Positions 27,120-37,003 of a stretch of 64,000 nucleotides of DNA are shown in pieces. Under the pieces are notes generated by a model. That model saw only the letters and a program-made list of their open reading frames with translations. It was not told where the DNA came from and ran no database searches. Where the stretch lies: assembly GCF_947493565.1 (NCBI RefSeq), contig NZ_CANLRG010000003.1, positions 248,001 through 312,000 on the forward strand, in the 5' to 3' direction. How positions within the stretch are numbered: position 1 is the first letter of the stretch; every line of letters starts with the position of its first letter. The position numbers were made by a program, and so were the translations under genes. The DNA is from an uncultured Lutibacter sp. GTDB taxonomy: Bacteria; Bacteroidota; Bacteroidia; Flavobacteriales; Flavobacteriaceae.

Positions 27120-27617
27120 ATGGCATATAAAATTAGGGCAATATTAGATGTAAATGAAGATGTAATTAGAGATCTTATTGTTAATGAATCTATTAATCTA
27201 GAAGAGTTGCACTTTACAATTGCAAAATCTTTTGGTTTTAAAGGACAAGAAATGGCTTCATTTTACCAAACTAATAATGAATGGGAACAAGGTGAAGAAA
27301 TTCCTTTATTTAATATGTCTGAGGATGAAAATGCTGTTTCTATGCAAAATTGCGCCCTTTCATCTGTTCTTACAACAAAAGGAGATAAACTTATTTATGT
27401 GTACGATTTCTTTTCTATGTGGACATTTTATATTGAATTAATTAAAATAACTTCAACCGATAAAAACTTACCTTATATAGCTTTATCTATTGGTAATGTT
27501 CCAGATGAAGCACCTAAAAAAGAATTTACAGCAGAAGATTCAAACAATAATTTTGATATTTTCAATGATGAAGACGACTTTGAAAATATAGATGATTTTG
27601 ATTTTGATAATTATTAA
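27120..27617 (+). CDS. PRiA4_ORF3-like (IS1096 TnpR-like) protein, 165 aa
   Basis: The N-terminal 125 residues follow the plasmid pRiA4b ORF-3 fold: a strand-rich segment, FTIAKSFGFKGQEMASFYQ, then LIYVYDFFSMWTFYIELIKI. The last 40 residues are a strongly acidic tail rich in D, E, N and F. The family name comes from a plasmid and an IS passenger gene, but chromosomal copies are common in Flavobacteria and no mobile element is present here. Function unknown. Its stop overlaps the stop of the converging EamA gene by 4 bp. Confidence 0.82.
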   Translation: MAYKIRAILDVNEDVIRDLIVNESINLEELHFTIAKSFGFKGQEMASFYQTNNEWEQGEEIPLFNMSEDENAVSMQNCALSSVLTTKGDKLIYVYDFFSMWTFYIELIKITSTDKNLPYIALSIGNVPDEAPKKEFTAEDSNNNFDIFNDEDDFENIDDFDFDNY

Positions 27618-28528
27618 GGTTTTAAGGTTAGATTAACTTTATATTGTTTTCTTTTTAACACTAGTTTTTTTAAGCTTAATTGCTTTTGGTAAAATGTAAT
27701 TCGAGTTCCAAACAGCAAAAAGAAACCTCCTAAAATCATTTGTAACGTTATTTTTTCATCCAAAAACAACCAAGCTAATAAAGTTGCTAATACCGCTTGC
27801 CCAAGTAAACTTACAGAAACTCTGGTAGCTCTCATGTTTTTTGTAGCATAACTTATTAATAGCCAAGCTAATAATTGACATACCAGTCCTTGTATTAATA
27901 ATACAAACCAAGCTAAATCACTAAATCCAGTAAAAGAAACTCCTATCAAATAGCTAATTAACCCTAAAGAAATAGCTGAAGAGACTACACTAATAGTCAT
28001 AAAACTGATAACGTCTATTTCATTTAAAATATTTTTGCTTGTTAACATATAAACAGCATATAACATCCCTGAAAGTACTCCAAAACAAAAAGCCACATTA
28101 AAATTAAAGTTTAAAAAAGTACTAAACCCAACCAAAAGAACCATCCCAAAAATAGCTATAACAGTACCTATCCAAAAATTTTGAGTTGGTTTATCTTTCA
28201 AAAAGAAAAAAGCTCCTATACCAACCCATACTGGAGATAAATTTGTTAAAAGTGTTGCTTGTGTAGCTGTAGATTCTTGTATTGCAATGTTCCAAACTGC
28301 AACATCGGCTCCAAATATAATTCCACAGAGTATAGAAAGTAACAACATTTTTTTAGAGGGCAATTTGAATTTATTGGAGATTAAAACGTACGGTAAAATA
28401 ACTGCAGATGCTATTGCCATTCTGTAAAACGCAGATATTACTCCTGATGTTAAGTTTAATTTTACTAAAATTGGAAAAATTGAAATACAAATTATACCCA
28501 CTACTAATGCTACTCTTGCTTTTGTCAT
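27614..28528 (-). CDS. EamA/DMT superfamily permease
   Basis: A 304-residue inner-membrane protein with ten hydrophobic helices in two repeats, each ending with the EamA pattern (ESTATQATLLTNLSPVW in the first, the SVSLLGQAVLATLLAWLFLDE segment in the second). The family exports amino acids, nucleotides or other metabolites; the substrate cannot be deduced. It is a single-gene unit. Confidence 0.9.
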   Translation of the reverse strand: MTKARVALVVGIICISIFPILVKLNLTSGVISAFYRMAIASAVILPYVLISNKFKLPSKKMLLLSILCGIIFGADVAVWNIAIQESTATQATLLTNLSPVWVGIGAFFFLKDKPTQNFWIGTVIAIFGMVLLVGFSTFLNFNFNVAFCFGVLSGMLYAVYMLTSKNILNEIDVISFMTISVVSSAISLGLISYLIGVSFTGFSDLAWFVLLIQGLVCQLLAWLLISYATKNMRATRVSVSLLGQAVLATLLAWLFLDEKITLQMILGGFFLLFGTRITFYQKQLSLKKLVLKRKQYKVNLTLKP

Positions 28529-28652
28529 ATCTTAAAATTTGATCGGCAAAAATAAGCTAGTTGAATTTTTTAAAGTAGCCTTATTTAATCAATAAATTGT
28601 TAAATATTACCTTATTTGTTAATTTATAGTTCTTAAAATTGTTAAAAATAGA

Positions 28653-29717
28653 TTATCGTATGATATAAGTATTTACATTTTCATAGTTTCTTACTACAAA
28701 AGCAAAAGCTACTTTTAAAATTTCTCCCATAGATTTACACTTTTTAAAATCCATATCTAAGGTATAATTGTATAAATCCATTTTTAGTTGGGTAATTTTA
28801 TCAGTTGTAGAAATTTTATCTTTTATCATGCAATTTAATAAATCATGTACACGTTCTTGAGAACCTCTAATTCTTCTTGCAATTGCAGAACGTTCTTCTC
28901 TTTTATATTGTTCAACCGACTCTTTTTGTAGATTTTCTTCTACCATTTTAACAAATGGGTAATTTTCTTTAAAAAATTGAGGGAAATATACTTTTAGGTT
29001 ACCTTCGAAACTCTGCTGATCAAAATCCATTGCTCGTATTCTATATTCAACCTGATCAAAATCGTAAGAAGCTACTATCACATAATTATACGAACGCATA
29101 TCACCTAGCATTCTAATCATACAACGTTCATTAAATTTTACAAATTCTTTAGACAAACGTTTTTTACCTCTAACAGAAACCGTTTCTAAGTTTTCAGCTA
29201 AAAACTGATCTCCTGGAATACCAAGTACATGCTCTTCAATTAAAGTATCTTTATAAACTAAAAAATTAATATTATTTGGTGATAAAATATGTTCTAGCTC
29301 TAATCCATAAACTCTAGATGCATCAGCCTTTTTAATATATAGGTAAGTATGATTATCATTTAAAATATTTCTAACTTTAATTCTAAATGGCTTAGAGTTC
29401 CCAAACGTGCAATAATCTATGGCGTCAACTGTTAAAAAAGGTAAAGAGTCTTCACTACCATCACCGTGTAAAATTAAATACATTCTTTTTAAACTTAAAT
29501 CAATTTCATCTCTTTCATGTTCAGCATAGTAAACCCTTACCCATAAAGTATCTTCTCCATTTTTATCATATACAACAATAGCACCTGCAAAGCGTAATAA
29601 ATCATCATAAAAAACAGGAATTTTAATATTTCTATTATATTCTGTTAAATAGTTATATAGCTCTTCATTAATTGGATAAGCTGGTTTTTTTTGTGAAATT
29701 AATTTTTGTTCTTCCAT
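28653..29717 (-). CDS. Conserved flavobacterial protein with possible kinase-like motifs, 354 aa
   Basis: I know no function for this protein. It is soluble, with no signal peptide. Features worth noting: a strand ending YLYIKK (K129/K130), followed by ELEHIL (E141/E142), then LGDMRSYNYVI (204-214) and IRAMDFDQQ (227-235). The order Lys, Glu, GD-x4-N, DFD is the order of the ATP-binding lysine, alpha-C glutamate, catalytic loop and metal loop in kinase-like folds. This is pattern reading, not an alignment. The last 90 residues are helical and charged. It is divergent from the ABC exporter genes, with 91 bp between. Confidence 0.7.
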   Translation of the reverse strand: MEEQKLISQKKPAYPINEELYNYLTEYNRNIKIPVFYDDLLRFAGAIVVYDKNGEDTLWVRVYYAEHERDEIDLSLKRMYLILHGDGSEDSLPFLTVDAIDYCTFGNSKPFRIKVRNILNDNHTYLYIKKADASRVYGLELEHILSPNNINFLVYKDTLIEEHVLGIPGDQFLAENLETVSVRGKKRLSKEFVKFNERCMIRMLGDMRSYNYVIVASYDFDQVEYRIRAMDFDQQSFEGNLKVYFPQFFKENYPFVKMVEENLQKESVEQYKREERSAIARRIRGSQERVHDLLNCMIKDKISTTDKITQLKMDLYNYTLDMDFKKCKSMGEILKVAFAFVVRNYENVNTYIIR

Positions 29718-29808
29718 TCATTAAAAATATTGTAAAATCCAAATTTAGTATATTGCTGTAACAATTGTTATTAAATATCGTCTTAATTTTATACTAAACA
29801 TAAAAATA

Positions 29809-30711
29809 TTGGAAACAATCTTATCAATCAATAATTTAAACAAAAAATTTGGAAAAATTCATGCTGTAAATAATTTGTCTTTTGAAATTCAAAAGGGAAA
29901 TGTGTATGGAATCTTAGGTCCAAATGGTAGTGGTAAATCTACAACTTTAGGAATTATTTTAAATGTAGTTAATAAAACAACCGGAGAATTTAGTTGGTTT
30001 GATGGTAGTTTATCTACACATCAAGCGTTAAAAAAAGTAGGTGCTATTATTGAGCGTCCTAATTTTTATCCGTATATGACCGCAGTTCAAAACTTAGAAT
30101 TAGTTTGTAAAATCAAAGAAATTCCTTTTACAAAAATTGAAGAAAAATTAAAGTTAGTTAATTTATTTGAACGTAAAAATAGTAAATTCAGCACGTTTTC
30201 TTTAGGTATGAAACAACGGTTGGCTATTGCCTCAGCCTTATTAAATGACCCTGAAATTTTAATTTTAGACGAGCCAACAAATGGTTTAGATCCACAGGGG
30301 ATACATGAAATTAGACAAATTATTAAAACCATTGCAAGCAATGGAACTACCATTTTATTGGCATCACATTTATTAGATGAAGTAGAAAAAGTTTGTTCGC
30401 ATGTAGTAGTAATTAGAGAAGGCATTAAATTATATTCAGGAAGTGTAGATGAAATGATTGCTTCTTACGGATTGTTTGAACTAAAAGTTGAAAATAATCA
30501 AGAAAAGCTAACAGAATTACTGATGAGTTTTGATGGAATTGAAACCGTTAAAAACGAAGATGATAAATTAATTGCAAAGCTAAACAAACCTATAACCGCT
30601 GCTGAAATAAATTCATATTTATTTAAAAATGGCATTGTACTATCTCATTTAGTAAAAAGAAAACCAAGTCTAGAACAACAATTCTTATCACTAACTAACA
30701 ATAAAAAATAA
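29809..30711 (+). CDS. ABC transporter ATP-binding protein
   Basis: A 300-residue ATPase with Walker A GPNGSGKST, signature FSLGMKQR, Walker B ILILDEPTNGLDP and the H-loop (LLASHLLDE). The SLGMKQR signature and length place it with the ABC-2 export ATPases (BcrA/CcmA-like group). The start is the TTG at 29809, giving METILSINNLNKKFG; no closer ATG fits. The permease begins 2 bp after its stop, so the pair is one transporter. Confidence 0.93.
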   Translation: METILSINNLNKKFGKIHAVNNLSFEIQKGNVYGILGPNGSGKSTTLGIILNVVNKTTGEFSWFDGSLSTHQALKKVGAIIERPNFYPYMTAVQNLELVCKIKEIPFTKIEEKLKLVNLFERKNSKFSTFSLGMKQRLAIASALLNDPEILILDEPTNGLDPQGIHEIRQIIKTIASNGTTILLASHLLDEVEKVCSHVVVIREGIKLYSGSVDEMIASYGLFELKVENNQEKLTELLMSFDGIETVKNEDDKLIAKLNKPITAAEINSYLFKNGIVLSHLVKRKPSLEQQFLSLTNNKK

Positions 30712-30713
30712 AC

Positions 30714-31559
30714 ATGCTACGATTATTAAATATTGAAATTCACAAATTAAAACATAACAGAGCTAGTAAAGTTTTAATTATTATTTATTTTGCTTTACTT
30801 ACCTCCATTGCATTAATTGCTGCTATTAAATTTGATATCGGACCTATACAATTTCACCTTGCAGAACAGGGTATTTTTAACTTCCCATACATTTGGCATT
30901 TTAACACTTTTATGGCTGCCATATTTAAATTTTTCTTATTATTAGTTATTGTTTCAATGATGGCTAATGAATACAGTAACAAAACTTTAAAACAAAATTT
31001 AATTGACGGCTTAAGTAAAAAAGAATTTATTTTATCTAAGTTTTATACCGTTATACTTTTAGCTTTAATCTCTACTATTTTTGTTTTTATCGTTTCAATT
31101 ATCTTAGGGTACAGCTATTCCGATTTTAATGAATTTTCAATAGTAACAACTGATTTAGAATATTTATTAGCCTTTTTTGTAAAGTTAGTAGGATTCTTTT
31201 CTTTTGGACTTTTTATGGGTATTTTAGTGAAACGATCTGCATTTGCTGTAGGAGGAATTGTAATTTGGTTTTTTGGAGAAAGTATTTTTAAAGGTTATTT
31301 ATTTTGGCAATTTAAAGATGCAGAAAACACAACAGAAAAGGTTAATGCCATTTTGCAATTTCTACCTCTAGAGTCTATGTCTAACCTTATTAAAGAACCT
31401 TTTACACGTTTAAGTGCTGTAAAAACAGTAGCTAAACAAGTAGGAGAAGATTTATCAAAAGATTTTTCTGTACAACCATTAGATATTCTTATTGTTTTAT
31501 TTTGGACTAGTATTTTTATCTATTTTTCTTATAAATTACTTAAAAAAAGAGATTTATAA
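30714..31559 (+). CDS. ABC-2 type transporter permease
   Basis: A 281-residue protein with six hydrophobic helices (first at about 22-40, last at about 258-275) and the ANEYSNKTLKQNLIDGLSK segment typical of ABC-2 permeases next to the second helix. It forms a complex with the ATPase just upstream. Substrate is not visible; relatives export antibiotics or help membrane protein assembly. Confidence 0.88.
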   Translation: MLRLLNIEIHKLKHNRASKVLIIIYFALLTSIALIAAIKFDIGPIQFHLAEQGIFNFPYIWHFNTFMAAIFKFFLLLVIVSMMANEYSNKTLKQNLIDGLSKKEFILSKFYTVILLALISTIFVFIVSIILGYSYSDFNEFSIVTTDLEYLLAFFVKLVGFFSFGLFMGILVKRSAFAVGGIVIWFFGESIFKGYLFWQFKDAENTTEKVNAILQFLPLESMSNLIKEPFTRLSAVKTVAKQVGEDLSKDFSVQPLDILIVLFWTSIFIYFSYKLLKKRDL

Positions 31560-31647
31560 TTTTAAACCATTCTTAAGATTCTTATTACTTTGATGGAACT
31601 ATAGTATGGAATTGAATTGCCTAAATTGATGTTTTACTTTAGTATAA

Positions 31648-32196
31648 TTAATTGGAAGGTAAATCCTCCTTTTTTAAAATGGCTTTCTGTCTTCCATTAA
31701 CTAAATAGGAAATTACTTCAGGTATTTCTTCATTTTCAATTTTTTGATTCCCTGATTTTGTATTGCTTTTACCATTTACACTTATTATTTCAAAAATAAT
31801 AGCATCTCCTTTTTTGGTATATGTGGAAACGATAAAAGAATTCATTACTTTAAAAAAACTTGTAAATATACCAGATTTATAAAATCCATCAATTAAAATA
31901 CTGTTCTTTTCATCAATAATATAATGACCTTTTGAATGATTTTTAACTATCAATTCATAAGCTCTAACATCTTCTTTCCCTCTATAATTATAAGTCATTT
32001 TCCATTGATATAGTGAGTCTGTTTTCTTTACAATTGCAAGTTGCATTGCAACTCTCATTTGTACAGAGTCTACTCCATAAATTTGTAATTCTCCTTTATA
32101 GTTTCCTTCCCAAAATTTTGGAAAAACTTCTTGACTAATTCCTTTAAAACCACTAAAAACTAGACAAAAACCTATAAGTACTAGCTTAAATTTCAT
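31648..32196 (-). CDS. Secreted hypothetical protein, 182 aa
   Basis: A signal peptide (1-21, ending KGISQ) precedes a strand-rich domain with FWEGNYKGELQIYG at its start. The pattern of alternating strands (WKMTYNYRG, YELIVKNHSKGHYIID) suggests a small beta-barrel or lipocalin-like fold, but no family is recognised. It stands alone, converging on the ABC permease and divergent from uvrB. Confidence 0.7.
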   Translation of the reverse strand: MKFKLVLIGFCLVFSGFKGISQEVFPKFWEGNYKGELQIYGVDSVQMRVAMQLAIVKKTDSLYQWKMTYNYRGKEDVRAYELIVKNHSKGHYIIDEKNSILIDGFYKSGIFTSFFKVMNSFIVSTYTKKGDAIIFEIISVNGKSNTKSGNQKIENEEIPEVISYLVNGRQKAILKKEDLPSN

Positions 32197-32306
32197 ATTG
32201 TTATATTTTAATAAACGAATTTACATTTTTTTATTGCTATTCTAAGTAACTAAATTAAAGATTCGTTAAATAAAAATGAACCATACATATTCAAAAAATT
32301 AAGTAG

Positions 32307-32314
32307 TATTTTTG
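32307..32314 (+). promoter_or_regulatory. Candidate -7 box of uvrB placed 4 bp before the ATG
   Basis: TATTTTTG followed by CA matches TAnnTTTG exactly. It ends at 32314 and the ATG is at 32319, so transcription would begin at or next to the start codon and give a leaderless mRNA. Confidence 0.55.
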
Positions 32315-32318
32315 CACT

Positions 32319-34307
32319 ATGCAATTTCAAATAGCTTCAAATTTTAAACCTACAGGAGATCAACCACAAGCCATTCAACAATTAGTGAACGGAATTAAAT
32401 CTCATGAAAAATACCAAACCTTATTAGGTGTTACTGGCTCAGGTAAAACATTTACGGTAGCCAATGTAATTCAAGAAGTTTCAAAACCTACCTTAATTTT
32501 AGCGCATAATAAAACACTAGCTGCTCAATTATATTCAGAATTCAAGCAATTTTTTCCAAACAATTCCGTAGAGTACTTTGTTTCTTATTACGATTATTAC
32601 CAACCCGAAGCTTACATTCCAGTTACTGGAACTTATATAGAAAAAGATTTATCAATTAATGAAGAAATTGAGAAGCTACGTATTAGTACTTCATCTGCCC
32701 TACTTTCTGGCAGAAGAGATGTTATTGTAGTAGCATCTGTTTCTTGTTTATACGGTATTGGTAATCCTGTTGAATTTAAGAAAAATGTAATTTCAATTGA
32801 AGTTGATCAAACCATTTCACGCACCAAATTTTTACAACAACTAGTAACTAGTTTATATTCTAGAACAGAAATAGAAATAAGCAGTGGAACTTTTAAAGTA
32901 AAGGGTGATACTATTACGGTATATCCATCCTATGGAGAACACGCTTATAGAATACATTTCTTTGGGGATGAAATTGAAGAAATTGAAAGCTTTGATGTGT
33001 CTAACAATCAAGTAGTTGAAAAATTTGAGCAACTTAATATTTATCCAGCTAACCTATTTGTAACCTCACCAGATGTTTTACAAAATGCCATTCATGCCAT
33101 TCAAGAAGATTTAATGAAGCAATATGAATATTTCAAAGAAATTGGCAAACATCTAGAAGCTAAACGTTTAAAAGAACGTACAGAGTTTGATTTAGAAATG
33201 ATTAGAGAATTAGGTTACTGCAGTGGGATAGAAAATTATTCTAGGTATTTAGATGGAAGAAATCCAGGTACAAGACCCTTCTGCTTATTAGATTATTTTC
33301 CTGATGATTATTTAATGGTTATTGACGAAAGCCACGTAACCATCCCGCAAGTACATGCTATGTATGGTGGTGATAGATCTCGTAAAGAAAATTTAGTTGA
33401 ATTTGGCTTTAGATTGCCCGCTGCAATGGATAACAGACCTTTAAAATTTGAAGAGTTCGAAACCATTCAAAATCAAGTGATTTATGTAAGTGCAACTCCT
33501 GCTGACTATGAATTACAAAAAACAGAAGGAGTTTTTGTAGAACAAGTAATTAGACCAACTGGCTTACTGGATCCTGAAATTGAAGTTCGACCAAGTATCA
33601 ATCAAATTGATGATCTAATTGAAGAAATTCAAGTAAGAGTTGATAAAGATGAACGTACACTGGTAACAACACTAACCAAACGAATGGCTGAAGAATTGAC
33701 TAAATACTTAAGTAGAATTCAAATTCGCTGTCGTTACATTCATTCTGATGTTGACACTCTTGAACGTGTTGAAATTATGGCTGATTTACGTAAAGGTTTG
33801 TTTGATGTATTAATTGGTGTAAACTTACTACGTGAAGGTTTAGATTTACCAGAAGTTTCTCTAGTAGCCATTTTAGATGCTGATAAAGAAGGTTTTCTAC
33901 GTTCTCACCGATCACTCACACAAACAATTGGAAGAGCTGCTCGTAATGTAGAAGGAAAAGCCATAATGTATGCAGATAAAATAACAAAAAGCATGCAACT
34001 GACTATTGATGAAACTACAAGAAGAAGAGAAAAACAAATATCTTACAATACTGCAAACCATATTACACCCACTCAAATTAAAAAGAGTATAGAAAATACT
34101 TTAAGTAAAAATACAGTTTCATCATATAAATACAATATGAATGAACAAATTGCTGCTGAAGATGAATTGAATTATTTATCAAAATCCGAAATTGAAAATA
34201 AAATTCGTGAGAAAAGGAAACAAATGGAAGAAGCAGCCAAAGCTCTTGATTTTATTATTGCCGCTCAACTCAGAGACGAAATAAAACATCTCAAAGAAAA
34301 GATTTAA
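32319..34307 (+). CDS. uvrB: UvrABC excision nuclease subunit B
   Basis: UvrB verifies DNA damage in nucleotide excision repair. The 662 residues show Walker A GVTGSGKT, the beta-hairpin region YFVSYYDYYQPEAY, the DESH box (VIDESHVTIPQ), helicase motifs V-VI (LREGLDLPEVSL, TIGRAARN) and a C-terminal UVR motif (LRDEIKHLKEKI) for UvrC binding. Length and order are normal. It is a single-gene unit with a promoter box almost touching the start codon. Confidence 0.98.
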   Translation: MQFQIASNFKPTGDQPQAIQQLVNGIKSHEKYQTLLGVTGSGKTFTVANVIQEVSKPTLILAHNKTLAAQLYSEFKQFFPNNSVEYFVSYYDYYQPEAYIPVTGTYIEKDLSINEEIEKLRISTSSALLSGRRDVIVVASVSCLYGIGNPVEFKKNVISIEVDQTISRTKFLQQLVTSLYSRTEIEISSGTFKVKGDTITVYPSYGEHAYRIHFFGDEIEEIESFDVSNNQVVEKFEQLNIYPANLFVTSPDVLQNAIHAIQEDLMKQYEYFKEIGKHLEAKRLKERTEFDLEMIRELGYCSGIENYSRYLDGRNPGTRPFCLLDYFPDDYLMVIDESHVTIPQVHAMYGGDRSRKENLVEFGFRLPAAMDNRPLKFEEFETIQNQVIYVSATPADYELQKTEGVFVEQVIRPTGLLDPEIEVRPSINQIDDLIEEIQVRVDKDERTLVTTLTKRMAEELTKYLSRIQIRCRYIHSDVDTLERVEIMADLRKGLFDVLIGVNLLREGLDLPEVSLVAILDADKEGFLRSHRSLTQTIGRAARNVEGKAIMYADKITKSMQLTIDETTRRREKQISYNTANHITPTQIKKSIENTLSKNTVSSYKYNMNEQIAAEDELNYLSKSEIENKIREKRKQMEEAAKALDFIIAAQLRDEIKHLKEKI

Positions 34308-34407
34308 TTTCTTTATGGATCATTCATATTCCTAAAATTGTCATTCGGGGAATATTTTTGGTAAGTGTAAACAGAAATTTTAATTTTAATGGCAAAGAAA
34401 TTAAACT

Positions 34408-36222
34408 ATGCGTAAAAAATTATATTATTTAGTGTTATTAGTACTTATAAGTACCAATATTAACTATGCTCAACAGCAAATTGCACCTACTTGGGAATCT
34501 ATAAATAGCAGACCTTATCCTGAATGGTTTAAAGATGCTAAACTTGGTATTTTCATTCATTGGGGACTCTATTCTGTACCATCTTATGGAGGTAAAGAAT
34601 CTTATGGAGAATGGTATTTAAGAGGTTTACAGATGAAAGATTCACTTCGTACCAATTTTATGAAAAAAAATTATGGTGAAAACTTTACTTATAAAGATTT
34701 TGCTCCTTTGTTTAAAGCTGAATTATTCGATCCAAATGAATGGGCTGATTTATTTAAAAAAGCTGGAGCAAAATACATCATTTTTGTATCCAAACATCAT
34801 GATGGATATTGTCTTTGGCCAAGTAAACAAGCCCCAAACTGGAACTCGGTTGATGTAGGTCCTAAAAGAGATTTAGTGGGAGATTTAACAACTGCTATTA
34901 GAAAAAAAGGATTAAAAATGGGCTTGTATTATTCACTCCCAGAATGGAACAATAAATTACATAGATGGTATACAGATCCCCATGAAAACATCGGCGAATA
35001 TGTTGATAAAATAATGTTACCTCAATTTAAAGATTTAATTTCAACCTATAAACCTTCTGTACTCTTTACAGATGGAGAGTGGTTTAATACTGCGGAAACT
35101 TGGCACGCACGCGAGCTTATTTCTTGGTACTATAACACCGTTGGCGATGATGCCATTGTAAATAACAGATGGGGACATGGAAGTGACACTGGTTTTTTAA
35201 CACCTGAGTATAGTGCCGGAATCAATAGTCCAGACAGACCTTGGGCTGAATGCAGAGGAATTGGACGTTCATTTGGTTTAAACAGAAATGAGAAATTAGA
35301 GGCCTATATGTCACCACAAGAACTTATTCATTTCTTTGTAAAAGCAGTCGCAAATGGTGGTGGTATCACTTTAAATGTTGGTCCTAAAGCCGATGGACAA
35401 ATTCCTTTATTACAACAAGAACGTTTGTTACAACTTGGAGCTTGGATTGAAACCAATAAAGAGGCTATTTATGCCTCTAGACCTTGGATTAAATCTGGTG
35501 AAGAAAAAGAAATTTCTAAAAAAAGAATCGATAAAAATATTGACTTTTATTGGGCTAGAAATACGCCTTTAGAGCCTATTAAAGAAGATGATTTTAATAT
35601 TTCTTGGGAAGGCTTTATACAATCTAAATTTTCTGAAACTTATACATTAGAAGCAACTGCCGATGATGGAATTAGAGTTTATATTGATGATAAGCTTGTT
35701 TTAGATCAATGGAAGAATAAAGATCAAGCTTCTGATGGAAACGTAATGGGGAACGTAAATAAAGAAAAAGCTATAAATAAAATTAAATTCAAAAAAGGGA
35801 AAAAATACAAGATTAAAATTGACTATTTCGAATCTAAACAAAATGCTTTTGTAAAATTATTTTGGCAAAGTAAATCTCAAGTAAAAGAGATCATCCCTAC
35901 AACTGCATTTACCACATTACATAACAATGTCGAAGAGAAAGGCTTAACTGGAACTTACAATTCTATGTTGCAACACATTGCTTATACAACAAATAACAAT
36001 AACTTATATGCCATATCTTTAGAATGGCCAAACGAAGAACTTGTTTTAAATATTCCAAAACCAAAACAAGAAACAGAAATTCAATTAGTAGGAAGAGAAG
36101 GTAATTTAGATTGGTATTACAAAAATAATCAGCTTCATATAAAGGTTGATAACGTTAAATATAATGAAATGCCTAGTAACTTTGCTTGGACATTTAAAAT
36201 TAAAAATTACTTAGTAAAGTAA
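34408..36222 (+). CDS. Secreted GH29 alpha-L-fucosidase with PA14 domain
   Basis: A signal peptide (1-22, ending NYAQ) is followed by the GH29 barrel (about 28-360): FIHWGLYSVPSYGG, VSKHHDGYCLW, and nucleophile D222 in LFTDGEWF. Residues about 370-490 form a PA14 domain (ADDGIRVYIDDKLVLDQW), which often binds or shields sugars, and the last 100 residues a C-terminal beta domain. GH29 releases alpha-linked fucose from glycoproteins or fucoidan-type oligosaccharides. No sulfatase or SusCD genes are adjacent. With the PNGase F homologue at 59.3 kb it points to glycoprotein use. Confidence 0.92.
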   Translation: MRKKLYYLVLLVLISTNINYAQQQIAPTWESINSRPYPEWFKDAKLGIFIHWGLYSVPSYGGKESYGEWYLRGLQMKDSLRTNFMKKNYGENFTYKDFAPLFKAELFDPNEWADLFKKAGAKYIIFVSKHHDGYCLWPSKQAPNWNSVDVGPKRDLVGDLTTAIRKKGLKMGLYYSLPEWNNKLHRWYTDPHENIGEYVDKIMLPQFKDLISTYKPSVLFTDGEWFNTAETWHARELISWYYNTVGDDAIVNNRWGHGSDTGFLTPEYSAGINSPDRPWAECRGIGRSFGLNRNEKLEAYMSPQELIHFFVKAVANGGGITLNVGPKADGQIPLLQQERLLQLGAWIETNKEAIYASRPWIKSGEEKEISKKRIDKNIDFYWARNTPLEPIKEDDFNISWEGFIQSKFSETYTLEATADDGIRVYIDDKLVLDQWKNKDQASDGNVMGNVNKEKAINKIKFKKGKKYKIKIDYFESKQNAFVKLFWQSKSQVKEIIPTTAFTTLHNNVEEKGLTGTYNSMLQHIAYTTNNNNLYAISLEWPNEELVLNIPKPKQETEIQLVGREGNLDWYYKNNQLHIKVDNVKYNEMPSNFAWTFKIKNYLVK

Positions 36223-36244
36223 CTAGATTCTTTGCTTTATCTAA

Positions 36245-36277
36245 TAAAAAATCCCGCATTTGCGGGATTTTATTTTA
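36245..36277. terminator. Bidirectional terminator between fucosidase and transaldolase
   Basis: Inverted repeat AAAATCCCGCA / TGCGGGATTTT with a very short loop, followed by T-rich sequence in both directions. GC-rich core makes it one of the strongest hairpins here. Confidence 0.9.
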
Positions 36278-36288
36278 TACGTAAAAGT

Positions 36289-36942
36289 TTAATTTCCTTT
36301 TTTATAATCAGCTAAAAATTGTGCCAATCCAATATCTGTTAAAGGGTGTTTTAGCAATCCTTTAATGGCATTTAAAGGTCCAGTCATAACATCAGCACCT
36401 AATTTAGCACAGTCAATTATGTGCATCGTATGACGTACAGAGGCAGCTAATATTTCTGTATCAAAGCCATAGTTATCATAAATTAATCTAATTTCAGAAA
36501 TTAGGTTTAAACCGTCTGTAGAAATATCATCTAAACGACCAATAAATGGCGATACATAAGTAGCTCCTGCTTTGGCTGCTAACAATGCTTGTCCTGCAGA
36601 AAATACTAAAGTTACATTTGTTTTAATTCCTTTATCAGAAAAATATTTACAAGCTTTTACTCCATCAGCTATCATTGGTAGTTTAACAACTATTTGTGGA
36701 TGTAATGCAGCAAGTGCTTCACCTTCTTTAATCATTCCATCAAAATCTGTAGCTATCACTTCGGCACTTACATCACCATCAACAATATTACAAATATCAA
36801 CATAATGTTTTAAAATGTTGTCTTTACCGGTAATACCTTCTTTAGCCATTAATGATGGGTTTGTTGTAACTCCATCTAAAACACCTAAAGCTTGCGCCTC
36901 TTTAATTTGCTCTAAGTTAGCTGTATCAATAAAAAATTTCAT
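36289..36942 (-). CDS. fsa: Transaldolase / fructose-6-phosphate aldolase (TalC type)
   Basis: A 217-residue small class I aldolase. [13 protein letters not shown] at the N-terminus, [11 protein letters not shown], the Schiff-base lysine K87 in VVKLPM, and [10 protein letters not shown] are the family marks. Small proteins of this type act either as transaldolase in the pentose phosphate pathway or as fructose-6-phosphate aldolase; the sequence alone does not decide. Single gene. Confidence 0.92.
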   Translation of the reverse strand: MKFFIDTANLEQIKEAQALGVLDGVTTNPSLMAKEGITGKDNILKHYVDICNIVDGDVSAEVIATDFDGMIKEGEALAALHPQIVVKLPMIADGVKACKYFSDKGIKTNVTLVFSAGQALLAAKAGATYVSPFIGRLDDISTDGLNLISEIRLIYDNYGFDTEILAASVRHTMHIIDCAKLGADVMTGPLNAIKGLLKHPLTDIGLAQFLADYKKGN

Positions 36943-37003
36943 TATGAGTTGTGTTTATTTAGTTTATATTGAATTATTTACTTCGGCAAAAGTAATTAAT
37001 TGA

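Noticed and set aside
27120-27617. A transposon or plasmid gene, because the family is named after pRiA4b and IS1096
   Set aside because: No transposase, inverted repeat or target duplication is near, and codon use fits the neighbours. The family is common on chromosomes.
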